DNA of 64,000 bases from assembly GCA_934667275.1 (NCBI GenBank), contig CAKULK010000009.1:1-64000 (forward strand), given 5' to 3'. Both the position numbers and the translations under genes were made by a program. The DNA is from an uncultured Bacteroidales bacterium. Lineage in GTDB: Bacteria; Bacteroidota; Bacteroidia; Bacteroidales; Paludibacteraceae. This document shows positions 8,200-15,302 of the stretch, piece after piece. Numbering within the stretch: the stretch's first letter is position 1; each line of letters starts with the position of its first letter. The notes beneath the pieces were generated by a model, which saw nothing but the letters and a program-made list of their open reading frames with translations, was not told the DNA's origin and did not search any database.

Positions 8200-9444
8200 T
8201 TACACCAACTCGTGGATAACGAGTCCCGAACGGAGTTTGGGCTCAAACCACGTAGCCTTCGGGGGCATGATGTTGCCCGTGTCTGCAATGTTGATGATTT
8301 GCTGCATAGTGACAGGATAGAGCGCCAATGCCATCTGCATCTCGCCCGAATCCACACGGCGTTTGAGTTCGCCGAGACCGCGGATGCCGCCTACGAAATC
8401 AATACGCTTGTCGGAACGCAAGTCCTTGATACCAAGCAGTTTGTCGAGGATAAGGCGCGACGAGATGGATACATCCAGCACGCCAATCGGGTCTTGGTCG
8501 TCGTAGCGTCCCTCGCGGGTGGTGAGTTTGTACCAATGACCTGCGAGATAGAGCGAGAAGATGTGCAGCGCCTCGGGGCGGTACTCCTCGGTGCCCTTGT
8601 CCTCAACGATGAAGTCAGCCTCGAGTGCCTTGAGGAACTGCTCGGGCGTCATGCCGTTGAGGTCGCGCACTACGCGGTTGTAGTCCATGACGAAGAGTTG
8701 GTTCTCGGGGAAGCAGACTGCGAGGAAATAGTTGTACTCCTCGTTGCCCGTGTGGTGCGGGTTCTGCAGTTTCTTCTCGTTGCCGACGAGGGCAGCGGCT
8801 GCGCTACGGTGGTGACCGTCAGCGATATACATGGCAGGAATCTCAGCCATAATCTCCGTGATGCGGCGTATGGTAGCGGGGTCTTTGATAACCCAGAAGG
8901 TGTGCCCGAAGCCGTCAAGGTCGGAGATGAAGTCGTACTCGGGTTCCCCTGCGGTGACAGACGCGATGATGGCGTCGAGGTCATCGCGGTGGGGGTATGC
9001 GAAGAAGACGGGCTCGATGTTGGCGTTGTTCACGCGCACGTGTTTCATGCGGTCTTCCTCCTTGTCGCGGCGGGTGAGTTCGTGCTTCTTGATGCGGCCT
9101 TCCATGTAGTCCTCAACCCATGCGCCGAGGACGAGTCCGTATTGGGTGCGGCCGTTCATGGTCTGCGCATATACATAGTAGTATTCCTCGGGGTCCTGCA
9201 CCAGCCAGCCGTTCTTGCGGAAGAGGTCGAAATGCTCGCGTGCCGAGGCATAGACGCGCTCGTCGTGCTCGTCGGTGCCGACGGGGAAGTTGATTTCGGG
9301 CTTGATGATGTGGTAGAGGGACATCTCATTGCCCTCCGCCTCACGGCGAGCCTCATCGGAGTTCAACACGTCGTAAGGACGACTGCTGACCTGCTTTACC
9401 AGGTCACGGGGTGGACGAATGCCACGGAAAGGTTTTACTTTCAT
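8200..9444 (-). CDS. DUF1015 family protein
   Basis: A 414-residue cytosolic protein of the DUF1015 family, widespread but without a settled function. Family hallmarks include IRPPRDLVKQVSSRPYD near the N-terminus, YIADGHHR (about residue 210) and the C-terminal block NIMPPKATWFEPKLRSGL. The ATG at 9444 (MKVKPFRGI) begins with the family's usual first residues; an upstream extension would read through the intergenic leader. It lies between bactofilin and the OmpH-like gene on the same strand. In other Bacteroidota this family is often near serine metabolism genes; none is seen here. Confidence 0.88.
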   Translation of the reverse strand: MKVKPFRGIRPPRDLVKQVSSRPYDVLNSDEARREAEGNEMSLYHIIKPEINFPVGTDEHDERVYASAREHFDLFRKNGWLVQDPEEYYYVYAQTMNGRTQYGLVLGAWVEDYMEGRIKKHELTRRDKEEDRMKHVRVNNANIEPVFFAYPHRDDLDAIIASVTAGEPEYDFISDLDGFGHTFWVIKDPATIRRITEIMAEIPAMYIADGHHRSAAAALVGNEKKLQNPHHTGNEEYNYFLAVCFPENQLFVMDYNRVVRDLNGMTPEQFLKALEADFIVEDKGTEEYRPEALHIFSLYLAGHWYKLTTREGRYDDQDPIGVLDVSISSRLILDKLLGIKDLRSDKRIDFVGGIRGLGELKRRVDSGEMQMALALYPVTMQQIINIADTGNIMPPKATWFEPKLRSGLVIHELV

Positions 9445-9558
9445 AACTTTGTTTATTAGTATTAGATTGATTTTGTTCTGCTTACGTTCTACCCTACCCT
9501 CTGAAAACCACACCGTGCATCGCCTGTTGTGTAGGGCTTGGGGCGGGCTGTGCGCTCT

Positions 9559-9933
9559 TTATTTCTTGCTGTCGGAGGGCTTGGGCGCCTCTTGCTTGCC
9601 CATCTTGCACGAGCCGTTGAAGACGGCGTTGGGCTCTACCATCAGGGTCTGGGTGGTGATTTCGCCCTTGAGGTGGCTGGTGGCACGCAAGGCAAGGGTG
9701 TATTTGACATCTATCTTGCCGTCGAGAGAGCCCATGATTTCCGCGCTCTGGCACGCCACCGTGCCTTTGATGAAGCCCTGCTCGCCAATGACGAGTTTGC
9801 CCGAACATTGCACATCGCCTTCGATAGTGCCGTCCACACGTATATCACTGTCGGTCACGATAGTACCGATGATTTTGCTACCCGAAGTAAGGGCGTTGTA
9901 CAGGGTGCCTGTACTTTGTTGCGTTGTTGCCAT
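9559..9933 (-). CDS. Bactofilin
   Basis: A 124-residue bactofilin (polymer-forming cytoskeletal, DUF583/CcmA-like). The right-handed beta-helix core (about residues 15-105) shows the typical rhythm of GTIVTDSDIRVDGTIEGDV and later GSLDGKIDVKY and HLKGEITTQTL. A short disordered tail rich in Lys, Pro and Ser follows. Bactofilins form membrane-associated filaments that localise cell-envelope enzymes, so its place at the head of a polysaccharide/envelope cluster is suggestive. Promoter at 9994-10025. Confidence 0.9.
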   Translation of the reverse strand: MATTQQSTGTLYNALTSGSKIIGTIVTDSDIRVDGTIEGDVQCSGKLVIGEQGFIKGTVACQSAEIMGSLDGKIDVKYTLALRATSHLKGEITTQTLMVEPNAVFNGSCKMGKQEAPKPSDSKK

Positions 9934-9993
9934 AATCCTTTCGCTTTTGTTCTACACTAATAATAAGGTCTATCCTCCCAATAAATCAGCCGA

Positions 9994-10025
9994 CAAAGGT
10001 ACAACTTTTTTTTGAAGTGTGCAAC
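9994..10025 (-). promoter_or_regulatory. Promoter of the bactofilin gene
   Basis: Minus strand GTTG (plus 10022-10025), 20 bp, TACCTTTG (plus 9994-10001). The bactofilin ATG is about 60 bp downstream. Confidence 0.78.
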
Positions 10026-10095
10026 AGAAAAGGCAAAATGGCGTATAAGCGCGGAAATATCAGCATAAAATATCGGCAAGCCCATGGCATCCTCG

Positions 10096-10165
10096 TTGCG
10101 AAGTTCCGATGAGGTACCGATGAAGTTCCGATGAAGTACCGATGGGAGCAGCAGGCGGACACGAG
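10096..10165 (-). repeat. Header plus 11-bp tandem repeat element, copy D
   Basis: On the minus strand the 15-nt header CTCGTGTCCGCCTGC (plus 10151-10165) is followed by 11-nt units at 10140-10150, 10129-10139 (GTACTTCATCG), 10118-10128 (GAACTTCATCG), 10107-10117 (GTACCTCATCG) and 10096-10106. The header keeps the CTCGTGTC half and the final GC of the other copies. The element sits between two divergent promoters and upstream of the bactofilin promoter, so here it is probably outside that transcript. Confidence 0.72.
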
Positions 10166-10182
10166 GCAAAAAGGAGGAAAAA

Positions 10183-10214
10183 TTTGCCAAAACAGAAAGT
10201 TTTTCGTAATTTTG
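10183..10214 (+). promoter_or_regulatory. Promoter of the patatin gene
   Basis: TTTG (10183-10186), 20 bp, TAATTTTG (10207-10214). The chosen ATG is 27 bp downstream of the -7 element. Confidence 0.8.
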
Positions 10215-10241
10215 CGCACAGATTCTAGCGGAAGGATTGCT

Positions 10242-11135
10242 ATGGAAACAAAAACTAACTCGAAAAAAGTGGCGTTGGTGCTGGCATCGGGCGGCGCACG
10301 CGGTATGGCACACATCGGCGCAATAGAGGAATTGCTGGCGCGCGGATATGAGATTACCAGCATCGCGGGCGCATCGATAGGCGCGATGATAGCGGGAATG
10401 TACGCGGCAGGGAAGTTGGAAGAAGCCAAGGCTTGGTTTTTGCAGATTGACAAGCAACGTATCCTGCAAATGGGCGATTTGTCGCTTTCGCTCAACCATG
10501 TGGTGAAAGGCGAAAAGGTGATTAACGAACTGAAGAAAGTGGTGCCCGACTGCCAAATAGAGGACTTGAATATCCCGTGCAGCATCGTGGCAAGCGACAT
10601 GGTGAACAGCGAGGAAGTGGTGTTTGAGAAAGGCAGCCTGTGGGAGGCAATACGCGCATCCATATCCATACCGCTATTCTTCCAGCCCATCACCCGCGAG
10701 AAGCAGGTGCTCATCGACGGCGGGATACTGAACCCCCTACCCCTTGACCGCGTGCGGCGCAAGGACGGAGACATATTGGCGGCGATGAACATTTCAGCAC
10801 GGGACAGCATGCAGGTGGAAGAGGTGAAACGCCCGAATTTGCCGAAATTTCTGACGGAGATACCCGCGGTGAACAAGTTTTTGGAAGACACGCACACAAC
10901 CAACCTCACGCCATCGGTGAACTACGTGTCGCTGCTGAACCGCATGACCGACATGATGATTCAGCATAACACGATGTTAATGACCCAGTTAGTGCACCCC
11001 GATATTCTCGCGGAGATGCCGCAAGGAGCCTACTCGACCTTTGCGTTTGACCAGACCGCCGAACTGATAGAACACGGGCAGCGATTGATGCGCGAGGCGA
11101 TTGACCGGTACGAAAAGAGTACGGTATGTGGATAG
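10242..11135 (+). CDS. Patatin-like phospholipase
   Basis: A 297-residue serine hydrolase of the patatin family (RssA-like size). It has the oxyanion loop SGGARGMAHIGAI, the nucleophile motif GASIG (Ser near residue 44) and the catalytic Asp in IDGGILNPLP (about residue 165). It probably hydrolyses phospholipid or neutral lipid acyl esters. I start at the ATG at 10242 (METKTNSKK), just after the promoter; an in-frame upstream extension would begin inside the repeat element. The next gene overlaps its end by 10 bp. Confidence 0.9.
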   Translation: METKTNSKKVALVLASGGARGMAHIGAIEELLARGYEITSIAGASIGAMIAGMYAAGKLEEAKAWFLQIDKQRILQMGDLSLSLNHVVKGEKVINELKKVVPDCQIEDLNIPCSIVASDMVNSEEVVFEKGSLWEAIRASISIPLFFQPITREKQVLIDGGILNPLPLDRVRRKDGDILAAMNISARDSMQVEEVKRPNLPKFLTEIPAVNKFLEDTHTTNLTPSVNYVSLLNRMTDMMIQHNTMLMTQLVHPDILAEMPQGAYSTFAFDQTAELIEHGQRLMREAIDRYEKSTVCG

Positions 11136-12043
11136 TATTGGCGGTGCTGTCCGCCTTGTGCCTGGGGTGTTATGATGTAAGCAAAAAACGCTCGTTGGAG
11201 AACAATACGGTGGCAGATGTGCTGATGTGTAGTCTGCTGATTTCGTGCGGGTTACTGGCTGTGATGCTGTTGGTTTCGCGTGTAGGAACAGACACGGGAA
11301 TGGTGCCGCGGGAACATTGGGAAATGCTGTATGTGGCACGTGTGGACGGACGTACACACGGGTTTATTTTCCTGAAATCGTGCCTTGTGCTGTCGTCGTG
11401 GGTGTGTTCGTACATCGCCATCAAGCACTTGCCGCTGTCGGTGGTGTCGCCGATGCAAGCCACTCGCCCGATGTGGACGCTGCTAGGTGCCGTGGTGATT
11501 TTCGGGGAGGTGCTGAACGCTTGGCAATGGTTGGGGGTTGCGTGCGCAATAGGGAGCATATTCCTGTTTTCGCTGTCACAACACACTTCGGCAGCCGAGA
11601 AACAAGTGGACAAAAGGTTCTATATTTGTTTGGCTATCGCCATCGTATTAGGCTCAGTCGGTGGACTTTACGACAAATACATGATGCGTCACTTCGACCA
11701 CAATGCGGTGCAAGTGTACTACACTTTTTACCAGGCATTGCTGATGTTGGCGGTGTGGGCGGTGATGCGCCGGAAAAATGGTCGAAAAGGACATGCTTTC
11801 CATTGGCGATGGGAGATAGCAGCGATTTCTATCTTCTTGATACTCAGCGACTATGTATATCTATTGGCACTAACTGACCCCGATTCATTGATTGCGGTGG
11901 TGTCCACCATCCGACGCTCAGGAACTATGATTCCGTTTTTGTACGGCATCCTGTATTTGCATGAACCGAATCCCCGAAAAAAATTGGCGTGTCTGAGCGG
12001 TATCCTGCTTGGATTAGTTTTCCTGCTCCTCGGCTCGTTGTGA
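11126..12043 (+). CDS. DMT-superfamily (EamA-like) permease
   Basis: A 305-residue inner-membrane protein with about ten hydrophobic helices in two halves. Features of EamA/DMT exporters include LSALCLGCYDVSKK in helix 1, SVVSPMQATRPMWTLLGAVVIFGE ending the first half, and the matching SLIAVVSTIRRSGTMIPFLYG with LHE in the second half. The substrate is unknown. The ATG at 11126 overlaps the patatin gene, so the two are translationally coupled. Confidence 0.86.
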   Translation: MWIVLAVLSALCLGCYDVSKKRSLENNTVADVLMCSLLISCGLLAVMLLVSRVGTDTGMVPREHWEMLYVARVDGRTHGFIFLKSCLVLSSWVCSYIAIKHLPLSVVSPMQATRPMWTLLGAVVIFGEVLNAWQWLGVACAIGSIFLFSLSQHTSAAEKQVDKRFYICLAIAIVLGSVGGLYDKYMMRHFDHNAVQVYYTFYQALLMLAVWAVMRRKNGRKGHAFHWRWEIAAISIFLILSDYVYLLALTDPDSLIAVVSTIRRSGTMIPFLYGILYLHEPNPRKKLACLSGILLGLVFLLLGSL

Positions 12044-12072
12044 GCAAATTTTACACCTTTTTCCGCATAAAG

Positions 12073-12104
12073 TTCGCAAGTTTGCGAAAATTGTTGTATA
12101 TTTG
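12073..12104 (+). promoter_or_regulatory. tex promoter with a 7-bp inverted repeat
   Basis: TTCG (12073-12076), 20 bp, TATATTTG (12097-12104). The -33 region is itself a perfect inverted repeat, TTCGCAA (12073-12079) GT TTGCGAA (12082-12088), which could be an operator. The ATG of tex is only 9 bp past the -7 element, implying a very short or absent leader. Confidence 0.68.
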
Positions 12105-12112
12105 CAGAGATT

Positions 12113-14236
12113 ATGGATTTTTCTACCCTCATATCTCCCCGTGTGGGGATTGGTGCGCGCCAAGTGGCGGCAACGATTGCCTTGCTGAACGACAAGGCGA
12201 CCATCCCGTTTATTGCCCGTTACCGCAAAGAAAAAACGGGCAGTTTGGACGAAGTGCAGATTGGCGCAATTGCTGATGAATATCACCGTTTTTTGGAATT
12301 GGACGACCGTAAACAGACCATTCTCGATACCATTGAGGGGCAGGGAAAACTGACACCCGAACTGCGCCAACGCATTGATGCGTGTTGGAATGCTACAGAA
12401 TTGGAAGACATTTATCTGCCTTATAAACCCCACCGAAAGACGCGTGCTGACATCGCCAAAGAACAAGGATTGGAACCCCTGGCAAAGATATTGTGGAAAC
12501 AAGAAAATGCCCGTCCCGACGAGTTGGGACGGCGTTTTGTGAGCAAAGAGAAGAACGTGGCGGATACCCATGCCGCCCTGCAAGGCGCACGAGACATCAT
12601 CGCCGAATGGATTAGTCAGGACGAGCCCGCACGTGCTGCCATGCGGCGTGAGTTCAGTTACTCGGCAGTCATCACGACCAAGGTGGTGAAAGAGAAAGCC
12701 GACACTCCGGAAGCGCAGAACTACAAAGACTATTTTGCTGTAAACGAGCCACTTAAGCGAATATCGTCGCACCGGTTACTGGCGATACGCCGTGCCGAGA
12801 GCGAGGGGTATATCCGAGTGGATATATCGCCCGACAAAGAGAAAGCACTTGACAAGTTGGCACACCGTTTCCTGCGTGCGGACAATGATGTCGCCTATCA
12901 GGTGGAATTGGCGATGGAGGATAGCTACAAACGTCTGCTCAAACCTGCGATAGAGACGGAATTTGCCGCGAGCAGTAAAGAGAAGGCAGATACAGAGGCT
13001 ATTCGCGCATTTACTACCAACCTCAGACAATTACTATTAGAATCGCCATTAGGGCAAAAACGCGTGTTAGCACTCGACCCGGGGTTCCGCACGGGGTGCA
13101 AGGTGGTGGTGCTGTCCGCGCAAGGCAATTTGCTGCACCATACTGTGGTATTCCTTAATACCGTGCAGGCAACAAAGACGCTGCAAGAACTGCTACATAT
13201 ATATAAGGTGCAAGCCATTGCCATCGGCAACGGAACCGCCAGTCGCGAGACGGAACAGATGGTGCGTCATGTTCTTGAGGGGCAGGAAGAGAAGCCGCAA
13301 GTATTCGTGGTAAGCGAGAGTGGGGCATCGGTGTATTCAGCAAGCAAAATAGCCCGCGAGGAGTTTCCCGATGAGGATGTTACAGTACGCGGGGCAGTAA
13401 GTATCGGACGCCGTCTTATGGATCCGCTGGCAGAGTTGGTGAAGATTGACCCGAAATCAATAGGTGTCGGGCAATACCAGCACGATGTGAATCAGACGCG
13501 CCTCGGTGAGAGTCTGCGACAGACGGTGGAAAGCGTGGTGAACCATGTGGGCGTGGACGTGAATACCGCCAGCCGCCATCTGCTGACCTATATATCGGGA
13601 TTGGGACCAACATTGGCGCAAAACATCGTGGATTATCGTGCTGCCAATGGGGCGTTCCCGAACCGCAAAGCACTACTCAAAGTGCCGAAAATGGGTGCCA
13701 AGACATTCGAGCAAGCCGCAGGTTTCCTGCGTGTGACGGATTCGAATATGCCGCTTGACAATTCGGCAGTGCACCCGGAACGTTATCATCTGGTAGAGCA
13801 GATGGCGCACGACCTCGGCTGCACGGTAAGCGATCTGATGCACGATGCCGATTTGCGCAAGCGGATTGACCTGAACAAGTATGTTTCTTCCGAGGTAGGT
13901 CTCCCTACCTTGACCGATATTCTGCACGAATTGGAAAAACCTTCGCGCGACCCGCGCACGGAGATAGAGGAGTTTCATTTCGACGAGTCGGTACATACTA
14001 TTGACGACCTGCAAGTGGGGATGGTGCTGCCGGGTATTGTTACGAACATCTCCAATTTCGGGGCTTTTGTTGATTTGGGAATCCATAAAGACGGACTTAT
14101 ACATATCTCTGAAATGGCTAATCGCCACATTAGTGACCCCAACGAAGTGGTACACCTACACGAGCACGTACAAGTGCGCATTATCGCCATCGACCACGCC
14201 CGCAACCGCATCCAACTCTCCTTGAAACAAGTGTAA
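12113..14236 (+). CDS. tex: Tex-family RNA-binding transcription accessory protein
   Basis: A 707-residue Tex homologue. N-terminal helix-turn-helix region (PFIARYRKEKTGSLDEVQIG, about residues 35-55), YqgF/RNase H-like domain (ALDPGFRTGCKVVVLS, about 325-340), helix-hairpin-helix pair (about 480-560) and C-terminal S1 RNA-binding domain (about 635-705; VGMVLPGIVTNISNFGAFVD). Length fits the family, which acts in transcription and ribosome-associated processes. The first Met matches the usual start. It is followed by a strong terminator. Confidence 0.94.
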   Translation: MDFSTLISPRVGIGARQVAATIALLNDKATIPFIARYRKEKTGSLDEVQIGAIADEYHRFLELDDRKQTILDTIEGQGKLTPELRQRIDACWNATELEDIYLPYKPHRKTRADIAKEQGLEPLAKILWKQENARPDELGRRFVSKEKNVADTHAALQGARDIIAEWISQDEPARAAMRREFSYSAVITTKVVKEKADTPEAQNYKDYFAVNEPLKRISSHRLLAIRRAESEGYIRVDISPDKEKALDKLAHRFLRADNDVAYQVELAMEDSYKRLLKPAIETEFAASSKEKADTEAIRAFTTNLRQLLLESPLGQKRVLALDPGFRTGCKVVVLSAQGNLLHHTVVFLNTVQATKTLQELLHIYKVQAIAIGNGTASRETEQMVRHVLEGQEEKPQVFVVSESGASVYSASKIAREEFPDEDVTVRGAVSIGRRLMDPLAELVKIDPKSIGVGQYQHDVNQTRLGESLRQTVESVVNHVGVDVNTASRHLLTYISGLGPTLAQNIVDYRAANGAFPNRKALLKVPKMGAKTFEQAAGFLRVTDSNMPLDNSAVHPERYHLVEQMAHDLGCTVSDLMHDADLRKRIDLNKYVSSEVGLPTLTDILHELEKPSRDPRTEIEEFHFDESVHTIDDLQVGMVLPGIVTNISNFGAFVDLGIHKDGLIHISEMANRHISDPNEVVHLHEHVQVRIIAIDHARNRIQLSLKQV

Positions 14237-14289
14237 ATCATCCGTATTGCGCAGATACGGGAACAGAGAAAATCTGTTTCTGTTATCTT

Positions 14290-14319
14290 ACAGGTTGCCG
14301 TTTTCGGCAACCTGTTTTT
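14290..14319 (+). terminator. Rho-independent terminator after tex
   Basis: Perfect 11-bp stem ACAGGTTGCCG (14290-14300) with CGGCAACCTGT (14305-14315), TTTT loop, then a T-rich tail. Confidence 0.92.
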
Positions 14320-14340
14320 GTTTTCTCGTTTCTGATTAAA

Positions 14341-14372
14341 TTTGCAAACGTGCAAAAATTGTAGTATCTTTG
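14341..14372 (+). promoter_or_regulatory. Promoter for the structured RNA / P-loop gene region
   Basis: TTTG (14341-14344), 20 bp, TATCTTTG (14365-14372): a full match to the Bacteroides consensus. The nearest credible start codon is about 375 bp downstream, so the transcript begins with a long noncoding section. Confidence 0.82.
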
Positions 14373-14376
14373 CGGC

Positions 14377-14544
14377 GCAAAAGTTTTCGTAGGGGGATAG
14401 TGGGGCGGGAGTTGCCTGTTGACAACTATCGCATAATAACGCCCATGCACTAAAGAAACTTTTGCAGACATATTTTATAAACGGCGTTTATTAGCGCTTG
14501 TTTTGGGATTCCAGAATTCTGCAAATTTTCTCGTCCAAAACAAG
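14377..14544 (+). ncRNA. Candidate structured noncoding RNA or long structured leader
   Basis: Just after the promoter, GCAAAAGTTT (14377-14386) pairs perfectly with AAACTTTTGC (14456-14465). Inside are AGTGGGGCG against CGCCC..CACT (with a bulge) and a GTTG/CAAC hairpin around CCTGTTGA. Downstream are ATAAACG-G-CGTTTAT (14477-14491) and CTTGTTTTGG (14497-14506) with CCAAAACAAG (14535-14544), enclosing the palindrome CAGAATTCTG. The first domain alone is about 90 nt, closed like a small regulatory RNA. I could not match it to 6S RNA, SRP RNA or a known riboswitch by eye. No U-run follows the first stem, so it may be a leader of the 14748 gene. Confidence 0.5.
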
Positions 14545-14747
14545 AAAGCAATAAATGCTCATAGGTGTGTATCCAGAGCATCAATTTTTGGTGTATCTAT
14601 ACATATCGGCGTGGGCGTTATTGTTTATTCTTACGAGAAAGGTCTTGCAGAAACCATGGAATCGAGAATAAGCAAAGATAAGGTTCCACGCTTTGTTTTG
14701 TTTATGGGAATGGTAGGAGCCGCCAATCCAAGCAAAATTCACATACT

Positions 14748-15290
14748 ATGGCGCAATTTGTCATTATCCGAGGCACGCAAAACTCGGGCAAAACCACCAC
14801 CGCATGGATGGTGTATCAGTATCTGTCGCCGATGACTGACCACGGCAGTTACCACATTTTCAGTGTATGGAACGGCGAAGTCCGCACACCCGCTCCCATT
14901 CCCTATCTACTCAATGTGCGGGAAGAAGACGGACGCCCCGACTTCAAGGCTATCCTGACTATCCTCGGCAAGAAAGTGGGGATTACCAGCGCTGGCGACT
15001 TTGCGGAGACCGTAGAGCAGGACGTGGACGATTTCCTGCAACGCGGTGTGGATATTATCATCTGCTGCACACGCAGTTACAACCGTGAGAACTCCTCCTA
15101 TCGTATGATAGAGGAGAAGTACGCCCCCAATTACCCGATACAAGACTTTTGGGTAACATGGGATGCAGACCCCGCCAAGATGTGGGAAGTCAAACAACCC
15201 ACCGCCCTGCAAGTGGTGAAGTTTGTACTGCGCACTATTCTCAATCCGCAGCCACAGACTACTACAAACAATAATGGTGCCACCAACTAA
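14748..15290 (+). CDS. P-loop NTPase of unknown function
   Basis: A 180-residue soluble protein. It opens with VIIRGTQNSGKTTTAWMVYQYL, a Walker A motif (GTQNSGKT, about residues 8-15), and has the hydrophobic stretch VDIIICCTRSY (about 103-113) where a Walker B-like strand would lie. The C-terminus is a Gln/Thr/Asn tail. It resembles small kinases or GTP/ATP-binding proteins in outline, but I recognise no specific family. It lies 12 bp upstream of a secreted surface protein and is probably cotranscribed with it from the promoter at 14341. Confidence 0.7.
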   Translation: MAQFVIIRGTQNSGKTTTAWMVYQYLSPMTDHGSYHIFSVWNGEVRTPAPIPYLLNVREEDGRPDFKAILTILGKKVGITSAGDFAETVEQDVDDFLQRGVDIIICCTRSYNRENSSYRMIEEKYAPNYPIQDFWVTWDADPAKMWEVKQPTALQVVKFVLRTILNPQPQTTTNNNGATN

Positions 15291-15302
15291 ATTTGTAGCC
15301 TT

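Noticed and set aside
8173..9459. 428-residue open frame opposite the DUF1015 gene
   Set aside because: It is the antisense shadow of a well-conserved gene in high-GC codon context; no family match and no promoter or leader.
14503..14835. 110-residue frame after the structured RNA
   Set aside because: Overlaps the P-loop gene in another frame, has no motif and runs through predicted RNA hairpins.
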